Notes: generated by a model from the sequence alone, not told the origin. DNA of 64,000 nucleotides from Streptomyces cyaneofuscatus (GCF_000718135.1 NZ_JOEM01000017.1:102088-166087), one strand, 5' to 3'; counted from the stretch's first letter, positions 18,555 through 28,136 are shown. Numbers and translations are program-made.

Positions 18555-19493
18555 ATGGGCGTCTTCGTGTATCTGCCTCTGGTCCTGCCCCTCACCGCGC
18601 TGCCGATCGCGCGGCTGGCCGAGCAGCACCTGCATCCACGGAGAGCCGCACGCCTGCTGACCACCGTCGCCGTGATCCTCGCCTCCTGCAGCCTGGTCTG
18701 TCTCGGGCTGCTGGTGGTGGTCGGCACCGCGCAGCTGCCCGGCAACCCGCTGCCCGACGGCTGGTCCGACGAGGAGGTGCGGGAGGCCGTCCCGCACGAC
18801 GCCTTCGCCGGCAAGGCCTCCATCCTGGCGCTCGTCGCCGTCACGATGGCCTGCGGGTTCACCGTCCACCGCCACTACCGCTTCCGCGCCCGCGCCCACC
18901 GCACCCTCGCCGGCCTGCCGGGCGGCGGCGACCTCGCCGTGCTCCCCGACGACGTGCCGTACGCCTACGCGCTGCCCGGTTCGCCGGGCCGGGTGATGGT
19001 CTCCACCGCCATGCTCGCCGCCCTGGACCCGGCGGAGCGCCGGGCGCTGCTCGCCCACGAACGCGCCCACCTGGACGGCCGCCACCACCGGCTGCTGCTC
19101 GCGACCCGGCTGGCCGGGTGCGTCAACCCGCTGCTGCGGCCCCTCCAGGCGGCCCTCGTCTACTCCACCGAGCGCTGGGCGGACGAGGAGGCGGCCCGGG
19201 TCACGGGCGACCGCCGGCTGACGGCCCGTGCGGTCGGCAAGGCGGCGCTCATCTCCGCCCCGGGCCCCCGGGCCGCGGCCGTGGCGGGCTTCGCCGCCGC
19301 GGGCCCGGTGCCGCGCCGGGTGGCCGCGCTGCTGGGCCCGGTGCCACCGGACCGGGGCTGGCCGCCCGCGCTCACCCCGGCCGGCGCCGCCGCGTTCGTC
19401 GCCGCCGCCGGGACGACCGTCTCCGCGCTCTCCGCGCTCAACGCGGCCGTCGCGCTCTTCCTCGTACTGGAGGCGGCGACGACGCCGCTGTAA
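18555..19493 (+). CDS. M56-family (BlaR1/HtpX-like) membrane metallopeptidase
   Basis: A 312-residue protein with membrane helices near the N-terminus (about 2-20 and 35-60), another at 95-110 and a hydrophobic C-terminus. The zinc motif HERAH is in ALLAHERAHLDGRHH near residue 160, and a downstream WADEEAA supplies the third ligand. No C-terminal penicillin-binding domain is present, so it is a stripped BlaR1-type protease. It likely cleaves or relieves the BlaI-type repressor encoded two bases upstream. ATG at 18555; the 504-codon frame starting 17979 is an artefact through blaI. Confidence 0.9.
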   Translation: MGVFVYLPLVLPLTALPIARLAEQHLHPRRAARLLTTVAVILASCSLVCLGLLVVVGTAQLPGNPLPDGWSDEEVREAVPHDAFAGKASILALVAVTMACGFTVHRHYRFRARAHRTLAGLPGGGDLAVLPDDVPYAYALPGSPGRVMVSTAMLAALDPAERRALLAHERAHLDGRHHRLLLATRLAGCVNPLLRPLQAALVYSTERWADEEAARVTGDRRLTARAVGKAALISAPGPRAAAVAGFAAAGPVPRRVAALLGPVPPDRGWPPALTPAGAAAFVAAAGTTVSALSALNAAVALFLVLEAATTPL

Positions 19494-19518
19494 CCCCTGC
19501 GGGACCTCAGGGAGTGTT

Positions 19519-19743
19519 TCAGGGAGTGGTGTCCCGCTCGGTCGTCTCCCCGCGGATCACGCGGGGAGCGGACGGGGACGGGCCGCCGCCCTCGCTCCTG
19601 CCCTCGTCCTTGAGCGCCTGCTTCTCGCTCTTGAGGATGCGCGCGGCCTTCCCTGCTGACCGCACGAGATCGGGGAGCCGTTTCACGGCCAGCACCGCCA
19701 CGATGACCAGGAGAAGGATGGTGAGCTCGCCGATCCCGAACAT
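19519..19743 (-). CDS. tatA: TatA/TatE-family twin-arginine translocase subunit
   Basis: A 74-residue protein with one N-terminal membrane helix (about 4-20), the FGxxEL opening (MFGIGELTILLL), the hinge and amphipathic helix (VKRLPDLVRSAGKAARILKSE) and a charged tail, the standard TatA layout. It is convergent with the M56 gene and alone on its transcript, without tatB or tatC nearby, so it is probably an accessory TatA. A BlaI-type box lies 74 bases upstream. The upstream frame to 19908 crosses that operator and was not used. Confidence 0.88.
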   Translation of the reverse strand: MFGIGELTILLLVIVAVLAVKRLPDLVRSAGKAARILKSEKQALKDEGRSEGGGPSPSAPRVIRGETTERDTTP

Positions 19744-19816
19744 GGCTGCTGCTTTCTCTGGGCGGACGTGACGAGAAGTCATCCGGATCCCCTGACGGGC
19801 GGCCGGCAGAGTGCAA

Positions 19817-19832
19817 TCTACAGGGCTGTAGA
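19817..19832. promoter_or_regulatory. second BlaI-type operator, upstream of tatA
   Basis: TCTACA-GGGC-TGTAGA is a perfect core with the same 6-4-6 geometry as the operator at 17910. Weaker flanking symmetry (GAGTGC on the left with two extra bases, GCACTC on the right) extends it. It lies 74 bases before the tatA start and in the spacer behind the winged-helix gene, so tatA is the likely target. Confidence 0.6.
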
Positions 19833-19856
19833 GCACTCGTTCCCCGGGTTCCCGGA

Positions 19857-21011
19857 TCAGGCTGATCCGGGCAACACCCGCGCGGTGGCGTCCGGGAGGC
19901 GGCTCCACCAGTGGCCGTAGCGCCGGTAGACCTCCGGTTCACGGCCGGCGAGGAACCCCACCAGCGACCGGGCCTCGGCGGCGAGCCCCTCCCAGACCTC
20001 CTCGGCCAGGGGGTGGAACGCGGTCGCCTCGATGCCCCCGGCGACCGGGCGCCAGATCCCGGCCACGTACCCGTCGACCAGCAGCGTCGGCAGCACATCG
20101 CCGTTCGCGCGGATCACGGTCCTGCGGTACGCCTCCGGGAGGACCCGGCCGCGATCCGCGTACGCCAGCAGGACGCTGTCCCACATCGCCATCAGCCGGG
20201 GCGGTGCCGGCTCCGCCCCGTCCGGCCGCGGAGCCCCCGGCAGGTCGAACAACTCCACGCCCTCCGGCCCCTCCAGCCGCTCCAGACCCTCGGCAAGGTC
20301 CGCCAGCGCCGCCCGCGCCCGGGCCCGCGTGACCATGGCGAACTGCGCCACGTCCGCGACCGAGGCGGGCCCGAACCCCGAGAGGTAGCGCAGGACCAGC
20401 GTGCGCAGGGACGCGGCCGACGCCTCCGGATCGGTCCGTACGGGACCGGTCCGGGGCGCGATGTAGGAGGGGCGGTGGCCGAACGACCAGGGCGGGGCGG
20501 TGGGTGCGTGGAGCAGCGGCGTGTACTGCCGCAGCCCCCACCACGCCCCGTCCTGCGGCGGCGTCCCCAGCTGCTCGCCCAGCCAGGCCTCGCACTCGGC
20601 GGTGGTCCGGGGCCGGTCCGCGAACTCCAGCAGCCGGGGGACCAGCGCGTCGGCGTCCGCCGCCGTCAGCCCGGACGCGGTGAAGCGGCTGCCCAGCCGG
20701 GAGGCGCGCACCACCGGGTGCATGGCCTCCCGGAAGGCCGGGTGGTCGTCGGCGTGCACGGCGTGGAGAGTGAGCCGCATCATGGTCGCCTTGACCACGC
20801 GGTGGTCCGTGAACGCGGTGTCGAGTCCGGCCGGGTCGAAGGCGGTGAGCCGGTTCCACAGCGCGACGTACGGCGAGGCCGGCTGCTGGGCCTGGAGCGC
20901 GACCACACGACGTACGCCCTCGGCGGCGTCCAGCGGCTCGCGCCGCAGCAGCAACTGCCGGGCCAGCGTGGAGCGGTTGAGCCCTCGCGCGGTGATCCTC
21001 GTGCCCGTCAT
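19857..21011 (-). CDS. winged-helix DNA-binding protein, AlkZ/YcaQ-like (HTH_42)
   Basis: A 384-residue member of the family that includes AlkZ, the Streptomyces DNA glycosylase that unhooks interstrand crosslinks. The opening LARQLLLRREPLDAAEGV and the ALQAQQPASPY region are typical, and the QAQ triplet (about residues 36-38) matches the Q-x-Q catalytic motif of AlkZ rather than the QxD form of E. coli YcaQ. ATG 21011 follows GGAGGAA; the frame continues upstream to 21251 without support. No azinomycin-type cluster is in view, so the function is a general or unknown alkylation-repair role, inferred from the family. Confidence 0.85.
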   Translation of the reverse strand: MTGTRITARGLNRSTLARQLLLRREPLDAAEGVRRVVALQAQQPASPYVALWNRLTAFDPAGLDTAFTDHRVVKATMMRLTLHAVHADDHPAFREAMHPVVRASRLGSRFTASGLTAADADALVPRLLEFADRPRTTAECEAWLGEQLGTPPQDGAWWGLRQYTPLLHAPTAPPWSFGHRPSYIAPRTGPVRTDPEASAASLRTLVLRYLSGFGPASVADVAQFAMVTRARARAALADLAEGLERLEGPEGVELFDLPGAPRPDGAEPAPPRLMAMWDSVLLAYADRGRVLPEAYRRTVIRANGDVLPTLLVDGYVAGIWRPVAGGIEATAFHPLAEEVWEGLAAEARSLVGFLAGREPEVYRRYGHWWSRLPDATARVLPGSA

Positions 21012-21168
21012 CGGTGCGTTCCTCCGGTGGTCGTCCGCGATCCGTCCCCCGCCCGCCGTGCGGCCGTGGGGGCGGCGAACGACGAAACCGTACGCCGCCG
21101 GTCCCGTCGGCCGGACGGCGCGGTCCGGGGCCGACTCCGGGCGGGGGACCGCCGGGACGGCGGACACG

Positions 21169-22515
21169 TCACCGCGCTGCTCTCCTGAGCCGCCCGGGGG
21201 CGCGTCCCGGCCGGGGTGCCGGGACGATGCGGAACGCGGTGTTGAGGACATGGTCGATCACATCGCGCGAGGGCTTGTCCGTGAGGTCGGTGAGGAGCCG
21301 GGCCAGGGTGTTCAGGAGGAACGGCGAGTTCATGACGTACCGGTTGAGCACGGGCTGGAATCCCGAGCGGCTGAAGACCACGTCGGCGGCCGCGTTGCCC
21401 AGGCGGTAGTAGCGGCCCCAGCGGCGGTTCATCTCCACCGGGTAGCCGCGCAGCACCTGTTCGCGGCGAGCGCCCTCGGGGTGGGCCAGGGCGAGTGCCG
21501 CCGTCTCCGCGGCGACCTCGCCCGCCTCCAGGGCCTGGCCGATACCTTCGCCGTTCCACGGGCTGACCATGCCGCCGGAGTCGCCGACCAGCAGAAGCCC
21601 CCGCGCGTACAGCGGATGGCGGTTGAAGCCGAGGGGCAGTGCGGCGCTGCGGACCGGGCCCTCGGCGTTCTCCTCGCGCAGCCCCCACTCCTCGGGGGTC
21701 CGGTCCAGCCACTGGTCCAGGGTGGCCCGCAGGTCGGCCTTGCCGTGCCGGCGGTGGGGGAGCGCCCCGAGGCCTACGTTGACCCGGCCGTCGCCCATTG
21801 GGAAGATCCAGCCGTACCCGGGGAGGTACGGTCCCCCGTCGGGGAAGCGGAGGTCGGCCCAGAGCTCCAGGTACTCCTCCCGCGAGCGCTCCGGGCTGCG
21901 GTAGTAGCGGCGGGCCGCCGTGGCGATCTGCCGCCCGGGGTCCCGCTCCAGACCGAGCGCCAGGGCGAGCCGGGCGGAGGCCCCGTCGGCGGCGACGACG
22001 ACCGGCGCGCGGAAATCCACCGGCCCCGGGGCGTCCGGCGTGTCCGAGGTCGCGCTGACCCCGGTGACCCGGCCCGCCCGGTCCGTCAGCGGCCGCTCCG
22101 CCTTCCAGCCGCTGTACAGCCGCGCCCCGGCCGCCACCGCGTGGTGCGCCAGGATGTCGTCGAAGTCGTGGCGGCTGCGGGAGAGCCCGAAGTCCGGGTA
22201 GCGGCCCAGCGCGGGCCAGTCGATGTGCACCCGGTGCTTCCCGGCCACCCAGCGCATCCCGCGCGAACGCGTCCACCCCGGCGCGGAGATGTCGACGCCC
22301 ATCCGGATCAGCTGGTGCACCGCGCGCGGGGTGAGGCCGTCGCCGCACACCTTCTCCCGGGGGAAGCGGGCCTTCTCCAGCAGGATCACGTCCACACCCG
22401 CCCGGGCCAGGTGGTACGCGGCCGACGAGCCGGCCGGGCCCGCCCCCACCACGATCACCTGGGCGTCCTCGCCCGCGCGCCCGCCCGCCGCCGGATCCGC
22501 TGACATCTCCCGCAT
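21169..22515 (-). CDS. geranylgeranyl-reductase-family FAD-dependent oxidoreductase
   Basis: A 448-residue flavoprotein with an N-terminal dinucleotide fold (VIVVGAGPAGSSAAYHLARAG near residues 18-38, given here as VIVVGAGPAGSS and AAYHLARAG), the CGDGLTPRAV signature after the first FAD segment (cysteine region typical of the GGR family) and the second FAD motif LLLVGDSGGMVSPWNGEGIG. Members hydrogenate prenyl chains of menaquinones, lipids or other isoprenoids. The start is either ATG 22515 or GTG 22518, both behind AGAAGGG. It lies alone between the AlkZ-like gene and the divergent HEAT gene; substrate unknown. Confidence 0.9.
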   Translation of the reverse strand: MREMSADPAAGGRAGEDAQVIVVGAGPAGSSAAYHLARAGVDVILLEKARFPREKVCGDGLTPRAVHQLIRMGVDISAPGWTRSRGMRWVAGKHRVHIDWPALGRYPDFGLSRSRHDFDDILAHHAVAAGARLYSGWKAERPLTDRAGRVTGVSATSDTPDAPGPVDFRAPVVVAADGASARLALALGLERDPGRQIATAARRYYRSPERSREEYLELWADLRFPDGGPYLPGYGWIFPMGDGRVNVGLGALPHRRHGKADLRATLDQWLDRTPEEWGLREENAEGPVRSAALPLGFNRHPLYARGLLLVGDSGGMVSPWNGEGIGQALEAGEVAAETAALALAHPEGARREQVLRGYPVEMNRRWGRYYRLGNAAADVVFSRSGFQPVLNRYVMNSPFLLNTLARLLTDLTDKPSRDVIDHVLNTAFRIVPAPRPGRAPGRLRRAAR

Positions 22516-22667
22516 CACAACCCTTCTCGCCTGCTCACGGACGGCCGGTGCTCCGCCGTGGGTGGTGGCCCCGGTGGACGAACATCATCGGCCAGGAGGG
22601 GCCGCAGCGGAACCAGGCCTCGGGCCTGCCCGGCCCGCCCGACAAGCCCTGTGTCTACGATCCCCGG

Positions 22668-25600
22668 GTGACCACACCTCCGCAGGAGCTCATCGAGGCC
22701 GCCCTCGCCCGCGCCGACGCCGGTCTCCTCGCCCGGCACCTCGACGCCCGGACCTGCGCCCCGGAGCTGCTCGGCCGACTGGTCCGCCACCCCGACCCCC
22801 GCGTACGCCATCTCGGCCTCGCCCTCCTCACCGAGCGCACGAGCGCCCCGGCCACCGCCGCCCGTTCTGAATCCGGCTCCGGTCGCGGTTCCGACTCCGG
22901 CTCCGCTTCTGGTCAACAGGAGCTGCTCGTCAGTCTGTTGCCCGACTCCTCGGGGGCGACGCCTGAGGAGTCCCTCGCCCTGGCGGAGCTCCACGGGCGG
23001 CTGCGGACCGAGCCGGACCGGCCCCGACGGCCGCTGCCCGACTGGCGTGCGGCCGGGTGGCCCGCCCGCGTACAAATCGCCTGGCTGCGGGCCGAACTGC
23101 TCGCCGATCCCGCCGTCGTCTTCACGGAACCGGCCGGAGAGCTCCTCTACCAGGCCGTCCGCGCCACCGATGTCCTGGACGCGCACCACCCCGAGCGGCT
23201 CGTCGCCGGGCTCGCCGCCACCGGGAACCCGGTGCTCCAGGACGAGGCGCTGCGCCTGGCCCGAGCCGGACTGCACGCCGGCCTCCTCGCCCCGGCTGTC
23301 GTGCGCGGGCTGCTGGTCCGGCTGCTCGGCGCCCCCGACGCCGGGGTGGTGGGGGCCGCGCTGCGCGAACTGGCCGAGCCCTGGGCGGTGGTGGTGCCGC
23401 TGGACGCGTCGGTGATGGGTGAGCACCTCTCCGGTGGCGGCCACGGTGACGCGACCGGGTCCGACTCCCTTGGCGCCGCCGCCCTCACCACCGCCGCCCG
23501 GCACGGCCACCGCGACCTGCTCCTGCGCACCGCCGGTGACGAGGCGGCGGACCCCGCCCTGCGGCGGCGGGCCGTGGAACTCCTCGGCGGTCTCGCGGAA
23601 CGTACCGACATCGGCCGCCTCCTGGCCCTGGCCGCCCGCGACCCGCTGCTGTTCGCCGGGCCCGTACTGACCTGCCTGGGCGGCCTGCACCGGCGCGGCC
23701 ACTTCCCGTCGGCGCCGGACGTCGTACCGGTCCTCGGCCTCGCCCTGGCCGACCACACACAGCCCGCCGAGGACGTCGCCACCATCCTCCACACCTGCCG
23801 CCGCCCGTTCTTCGACGCCCTCCTCGACGCACCGCTCACCGCTCCCGACTGGCCGCGCCGCCTGGACCTCCTGGTCGCGCTGGCCGGTCAGGGCGCGGCC
23901 GACATCCCGGTCGGCGAGGCCGTGGCCCGGCTCCTGCCGGCCGCTCCCGCCCCGGGCCCGTTCCTCGACGCGATCCGGGTCCTGCGCCCCGTGGACGCCG
24001 AGGAAGCCGTGCTGGCCCTGCTGCCCACGGCCCCCGTCGAGGCACTGGCCGCGCTGGAGGCGATCGGCGGCGAGCGTACGGAGGCGGCGCTCGCCCTGGG
24101 GCTCGGCGTGGGGGAGTACGGAAGTGACGTGGCCCGGTACGCCCCCTGGGCGGCGGAGGGGGAGCCGGGAGCCGCGCCGACCCCCGTGCCGGCTGTACCC
24201 GGCCCGGGGATCGCGCCCGCCCTGCGTGCCGTACGCGGCCGGGCGCTGGAACTCCTGTGGCACCTCACCACCGACCCCGACCGGCGTCGGCGCCTCCTCG
24301 CCCGGCTCGACCCCACCGACCTGCCGCCCCGCATCGCGGCCGACCTCGGCGCCCCCGACGAGCAGGAACTCGCCGTCCTGCGCTCCCGCCCGGACGAGGC
24401 CGACCCCGTGGCCGCGCTCCGCCGGATCACCGAACACGCGGGGGCGGGCACGTCGACCCTCGTCGCCGACCTCCTCCTGCGCGTCGTGCGCGACCTCGCC
24501 GCGGACCGGGAACCCGCTCCCGCCCCGGACCGGCGCCACAGGTCACGCGAGGACGGACCGCGCCCGGACGGGGAGCCGGAGCTCCCCGACGCCGTACTGG
24601 ACGCGATCCAGGCCCTCGGGCGCCGCCTGTACGCGCGCCGGCGGGTCCGGCCCGTCTGCCTGCTGGACGCCCCGGACGCCCACGGCGCGGGCCACGCGCT
24701 CCTCGCCACGACGCTGCTCGACCTGCTGGACAGGCCCGCAACGACCGCCGCCGAACAGGCCGTGCTGCTCAAGGCGTTGCTCCGGATCCCCGCCACCGCG
24801 CACACCCGGCCCCGCGTCCACCGCCTGCTGCGCAGCCGAGACCCGCAGGTACGCAAGCACGTCATCGCCCTGCTGGCCCACGACACCTCGGGGACCGACG
24901 CGCGGGCCCTGTCGGCGACGCTGCTCCCGCTCACCGCGTCGCCCGACATCCGGACCGTACGGCAGGCGCTCCTGGCGCTCGGGGCGGCGCGGGCCGACTG
25001 GGCGGCCGAGCCGGTCGCCGCCTGCCTCGGCCACCCGAACATGAACATCCGGAAGACCGCCGCCGGGACCCTGGCCCACGCGGGCGGGCCGGAGGCCGTG
25101 CCGCACCTCCTGCGGCGGCTCGGCCGCGACGACAACCCGGGCCTGCGGGACGCGCTGAAGCGGGCGCTGCGGGCCGTGCTCGGTGAGGCGTACGCGGCCA
25201 CCCTCCTTTCCGCCGCCGAGGAGAGCCGGGACGAGCGGGCCCGCCGGCTGCTGCTGGCGGGCCTCGACGGCATACCGTCGGTGCGTTCGGTGCTCGCCCT
25301 GCACACCCAGGGATCACCGGTCGCGCCCGCTCTGCTGACGCTCGTCGCCGACGGCCGTGTCCGCCTCTCCTCGGGCTCCGTCCATGACCTGGCGGAACCG
25401 CTGGCCGGGCTGGGGCTCCCGGTTCCACCGCACACCCCGGCCGGGCGGCCGGACGTGGCCGACCGGGAGGTGGAGGCGCTGGTGCGCGGCGGTTGGGACC
25501 CGTCGCTCGCCCTGCGCATCGCGCGCCGCCCCGAGCCGCCGGATTCCGCCCTGGCCCGCGAACTCACTTCGCTCCGCCTCCAGTTGAACCGCTGGCTCGC

Positions 25601-27512
25601 CCTCGCCGACAGCTCCGGACCGGCGGCGCTCCGGGCCCGCCTGCTGTGGTGCGCGCTGCGGCTGTGCCCGGCGCCGTGGTCGGCGGATGAGGTGGCGGTG
25701 CTCGGCCGGTACGCGGGGGTGGTGACCGACGCGTTCGAGGAGGCCGTGAGTGGAGGAGGGCCGGAGGAGCTGGCGGGGGAGCTGCTGGACGTCCTGGACG
25801 CGGTGGTCCCGGCGCTGTCCGCCGTGCGGCGGTTCACCGTCGTGGAGCAACTGCGCGCGCACCGGCGGGTGTTCCCCGCCTCTCCGGCCCTGACGCTCTC
25901 CCTGCTCCGACGGTGCGGAGCCGTGCTGGTCCGTGCCGACGTCGACCGGGCGCTCGCCGCCGCCCACCTGGGCCCCGATCCCTGGCGGACCGCACCGGGC
26001 GTGCTGCGCGAGGCCTTCGGCGTAACGGAGGGGGAAGCCACCGGGCTGTCCGCCGACGGGCATGGCGCGTTGCTGGAGGCGGTGTTGCGGGATGCGGTAC
26101 GGACTCCCGGCGCGCTGGCGGAGTTCCGGCGCGGCGGCATCGACGGGGCCTTCAAGAGTGCACCCGGCGCTCGCCGCTCCCGGCAACTGCTGCACGCGCT
26201 CATCGACGCCTACCCGGCCGCCGGACCCGACGTACGCGCTCCGCTCCTCGACTGGATGACCGCGCTCCAGCCGCTCGACGCACCGCCGTGGACCGTCGCC
26301 GAGACCCGGTCGGCCCGAACTCCCCGCGTACAGGCCCGGGTTCGGCCAGGCGATCCGGACGGGCCGCACTCCGCCGCCAGGCAGCCTCGGCTCCTGGCCC
26401 TGCTGGAGGCCGACGACCCGGACGACCGGAACGCCGCCGCCCGGGCGCTCGGCGGACGGCCCGAGCCGGAGGTGGCGCTCGCCGTCGTCCGGGCGTACCT
26501 GCGCGGCCGCGTCGACCAGCTGCCCGACGCCGGGGTCGACTGCCTGGCCCGTACGCCGGCGGGCCTCGGAGTGGCGGAGCTGGGCGCCCAAGGGGTGCTG
26601 CCGGAAAGGGCGTTGAGCTGTGCGGGGCGCCTGCGCCCCTGGGCCCTGCCGCCGCTCGTCCCGATGCTGCTCGACCGGTGGCAGCACGGCCCGCCCGCCG
26701 TGCACACGGCCGCCCGTACGGTGCTGGACCGGGTTCCCGCCGACGTACTGGCGCACCTGCTGGGCCCGCGCGTCGAGGCGGGCGCCCACGGTCTCCTGGA
26801 GTTGCTGGCGGGCCGGCCCCTGCTGCGAACGCCCGAACTGGACCGCGTACGGCGCCGGTTGCGCGACGAGGGCCGCGATGCCCTGGCCGACCGCCTCGTC
26901 CTCGTGGCAGGCCCCCTGCGCGGGCCGGACGCCGAGGCCGAGGACGCCGCCGCGCTGGACGCCCTGCGCGCACCCGCCCCGGGCGCTCCGGCAGCGCGGG
27001 CCCACCTACCGGCCCTGCCGGAGCTGCTGGACCTGGCCCGCAGGGGGACGCCGGAACAGACCCGCCGCGCTCTCGGCCGCCTCGTCGAGGAGCACCCGCC
27101 GACACCGGGCGGCGAGCCGGACCCGGCCCTCGACGCCGTGATCGAGGAGCTGCTGCGCCACCCGCGAGCCGGGGTGCGCCTGCACGCCCACCGGGCCTCG
27201 CGCGCCCTCTTCGACCGGGCCGGCCACGCCCGGTCCACGGTGATCCTGCTCTCCGACCCGCTGCCGGACGTGGTGCGGATGGCGGTGAGGACCCTCGGCC
27301 GGGCCTCGTGGGAGCCCGCCCTGCCGGAGCTGGTCCGCCTCCTCCAGCACCCGAAGCCGGTCGTCCGCAGCGCCGCGCGGGAGGCGGTCGCCGGCTTCGG
27401 CCCGGCGGCCGCCCCGGCACTGCGCCGGGCGGCGGCCCACGCGCGCCCCGACCGGCGGTCGCTCTACACGGACCTCCTCTCCCAGGTGGCGGAGACCGGC
27501 AGGAGCACCTAG
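22668..27512 (+). CDS. giant HEAT-repeat protein (about 1614 residues)
   Basis: Uninterrupted frame of about 1614 codons rich in Ala, Leu, Arg, Asp and Pro. Helical HEAT-type pairs recur across the length, clearest near residues 790-840 (HPNMNIRKTAAGTLAHAGG) and 1530-1595 (LPDVVRMAVRTLG; HPKPVVRSAAREAVAGFG). No catalytic domain, signal peptide or membrane span was seen, so it looks like a cytoplasmic scaffold. A Ser/Gly-rich linker is at about 67-83. The GTG at 22668 begins a plausible N-terminus and has TACGAT 6 bases upstream, suggesting a leaderless transcript; a frame back to 22548 is less likely. Long minus-strand frames over it are GC artefacts. Function unknown. Confidence 0.85.
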   Translation: MTTPPQELIEAALARADAGLLARHLDARTCAPELLGRLVRHPDPRVRHLGLALLTERTSAPATAARSESGSGRGSDSGSASGQQELLVSLLPDSSGATPEESLALAELHGRLRTEPDRPRRPLPDWRAAGWPARVQIAWLRAELLADPAVVFTEPAGELLYQAVRATDVLDAHHPERLVAGLAATGNPVLQDEALRLARAGLHAGLLAPAVVRGLLVRLLGAPDAGVVGAALRELAEPWAVVVPLDASVMGEHLSGGGHGDATGSDSLGAAALTTAARHGHRDLLLRTAGDEAADPALRRRAVELLGGLAERTDIGRLLALAARDPLLFAGPVLTCLGGLHRRGHFPSAPDVVPVLGLALADHTQPAEDVATILHTCRRPFFDALLDAPLTAPDWPRRLDLLVALAGQGAADIPVGEAVARLLPAAPAPGPFLDAIRVLRPVDAEEAVLALLPTAPVEALAALEAIGGERTEAALALGLGVGEYGSDVARYAPWAAEGEPGAAPTPVPAVPGPGIAPALRAVRGRALELLWHLTTDPDRRRRLLARLDPTDLPPRIAADLGAPDEQELAVLRSRPDEADPVAALRRITEHAGAGTSTLVADLLLRVVRDLAADREPAPAPDRRHRSREDGPRPDGEPELPDAVLDAIQALGRRLYARRRVRPVCLLDAPDAHGAGHALLATTLLDLLDRPATTAAEQAVLLKALLRIPATAHTRPRVHRLLRSRDPQVRKHVIALLAHDTSGTDARALSATLLPLTASPDIRTVRQALLALGAARADWAAEPVAACLGHPNMNIRKTAAGTLAHAGGPEAVPHLLRRLGRDDNPGLRDALKRALRAVLGEAYAATLLSAAEESRDERARRLLLAGLDGIPSVRSVLALHTQGSPVAPALLTLVADGRVRLSSGSVHDLAEPLAGLGLPVPPHTPAGRPDVADREVEALVRGGWDPSLALRIARRPEPPDSALARELTSLRLQLNRWLALADSSGPAALRARLLWCALRLCPAPWSADEVAVLGRYAGVVTDAFEEAVSGGGPEELAGELLDVLDAVVPALSAVRRFTVVEQLRAHRRVFPASPALTLSLLRRCGAVLVRADVDRALAAAHLGPDPWRTAPGVLREAFGVTEGEATGLSADGHGALLEAVLRDAVRTPGALAEFRRGGIDGAFKSAPGARRSRQLLHALIDAYPAAGPDVRAPLLDWMTALQPLDAPPWTVAETRSARTPRVQARVRPGDPDGPHSAARQPRLLALLEADDPDDRNAAARALGGRPEPEVALAVVRAYLRGRVDQLPDAGVDCLARTPAGLGVAELGAQGVLPERALSCAGRLRPWALPPLVPMLLDRWQHGPPAVHTAARTVLDRVPADVLAHLLGPRVEAGAHGLLELLAGRPLLRTPELDRVRRRLRDEGRDALADRLVLVAGPLRGPDAEAEDAAALDALRAPAPGAPAARAHLPALPELLDLARRGTPEQTRRALGRLVEEHPPTPGGEPDPALDAVIEELLRHPRAGVRLHAHRASRALFDRAGHARSTVILLSDPLPDVVRMAVRTLGRASWEPALPELVRLLQHPKPVVRSAAREAVAGFGPAAAPALRRAAAHARPDRRSLYTDLLSQVAETGRST

Positions 27513-27515
27513 GGC

Positions 27516-27540
27516 GTGTCCGGCGGATCTTGACCGGGTC
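27516..27540. repeat. dispersed 25-bp element, copy 1
   Basis: Twenty-five bases starting GTGTCCGGCGGATC and ending TTGACCGGGTC, directly after the HEAT gene stop, match 24 of 25 positions at 52270-52294. It sits between convergent genes. It resembles the short dispersed intergenic elements found in many Streptomyces genomes (recollection, not a search). Confidence 0.6.
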
Positions 27541-27548
27541 GGGGTGTC

Positions 27549-28136
27549 TCAGTCCCCGTCCTCCCGGGCCGCCGCCACCGCGACCTGGTGCAGCGTCCGT
27601 CCCGTACGGGCGGAGCGGGCGTGGTACGGGTCCGGTGAGCCGGGCCGGTCGCGCACGGCGAGGCGGTCGTTGGCCTTGATCAGCAGCCACGCCTCCTGGC
27701 CGCCGCTCTCCGGCTCGTCGCCCACCCGGAAGCGGGTGAGCGCGAACTCGCCGTGCAGTTTGGACCCGTGGAGCCAGAACGTGGCATGGCCGAGAGCGAG
27801 GGACTCCGCGAAGGGGACCGTGTCACCCTCCCCGTCGTGGCCGAGCGGCTCGTACGTGCCCTGGTCCCAGACGATCACCGTGCCGCTGCCTGACTCGCCC
27901 TGCGGGATGACCCCCTCGAACTCGCGGTACTCCAGAGGGTGGTCCTCCGTCTCGACGGCCAGACGCCGGTCGCTCGGATTCTCCGAGGGGCCGCGGGGGA
28001 CCGCCCAGGACTTGAGTGCGCCGTCGACCTCCAGGCGGAAGTCGAAGTGCATGCGCCGCGCGTCATGGATCTGCACGACGAAATGAGGCCGCGGTACGCC
28101 GTCGAAACGGGGCCGCGGTACGCCGTCGTTCCGCAT
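27549..28136 (-). CDS. stand-alone LigD-type DNA 3'-phosphoesterase domain protein
   Basis: A 195-residue protein consisting of only the 3'-phosphoesterase (PE) module of the NHEJ ligase LigD. The metal and catalytic residues are intact: IHDARRMHFDFRLEVDG supplies both histidines, Asp and Arg, and ETEDHPLEYREFEGVIP the third His and Tyr. The extreme N-terminus is a short duplication (GVPRPRFDGVPRPHF). ATG 28136 follows GGAGGGAG. PE domains trim 3'-phosphates and ribonucleotides at DNA ends before ligation. No ku or ligase gene is adjacent. It converges on the HEAT gene 36 bases away. Confidence 0.9.
   Translation of the reverse strand: MRNDGVPRPRFDGVPRPHFVVQIHDARRMHFDFRLEVDGALKSWAVPRGPSENPSDRRLAVETEDHPLEYREFEGVIPQGESGSGTVIVWDQGTYEPLGHDGEGDTVPFAESLALGHATFWLHGSKLHGEFALTRFRVGDEPESGGQEAWLLIKANDRLAVRDRPGSPDPYHARSARTGRTLHQVAVAAAREDGD

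Noticed and set aside
23888..26203. 771-codon minus-strand frame inside the HEAT gene
   Set aside because: Low-complexity Ser/Arg translation antisense to the HEAT repeats; no start or domain support.
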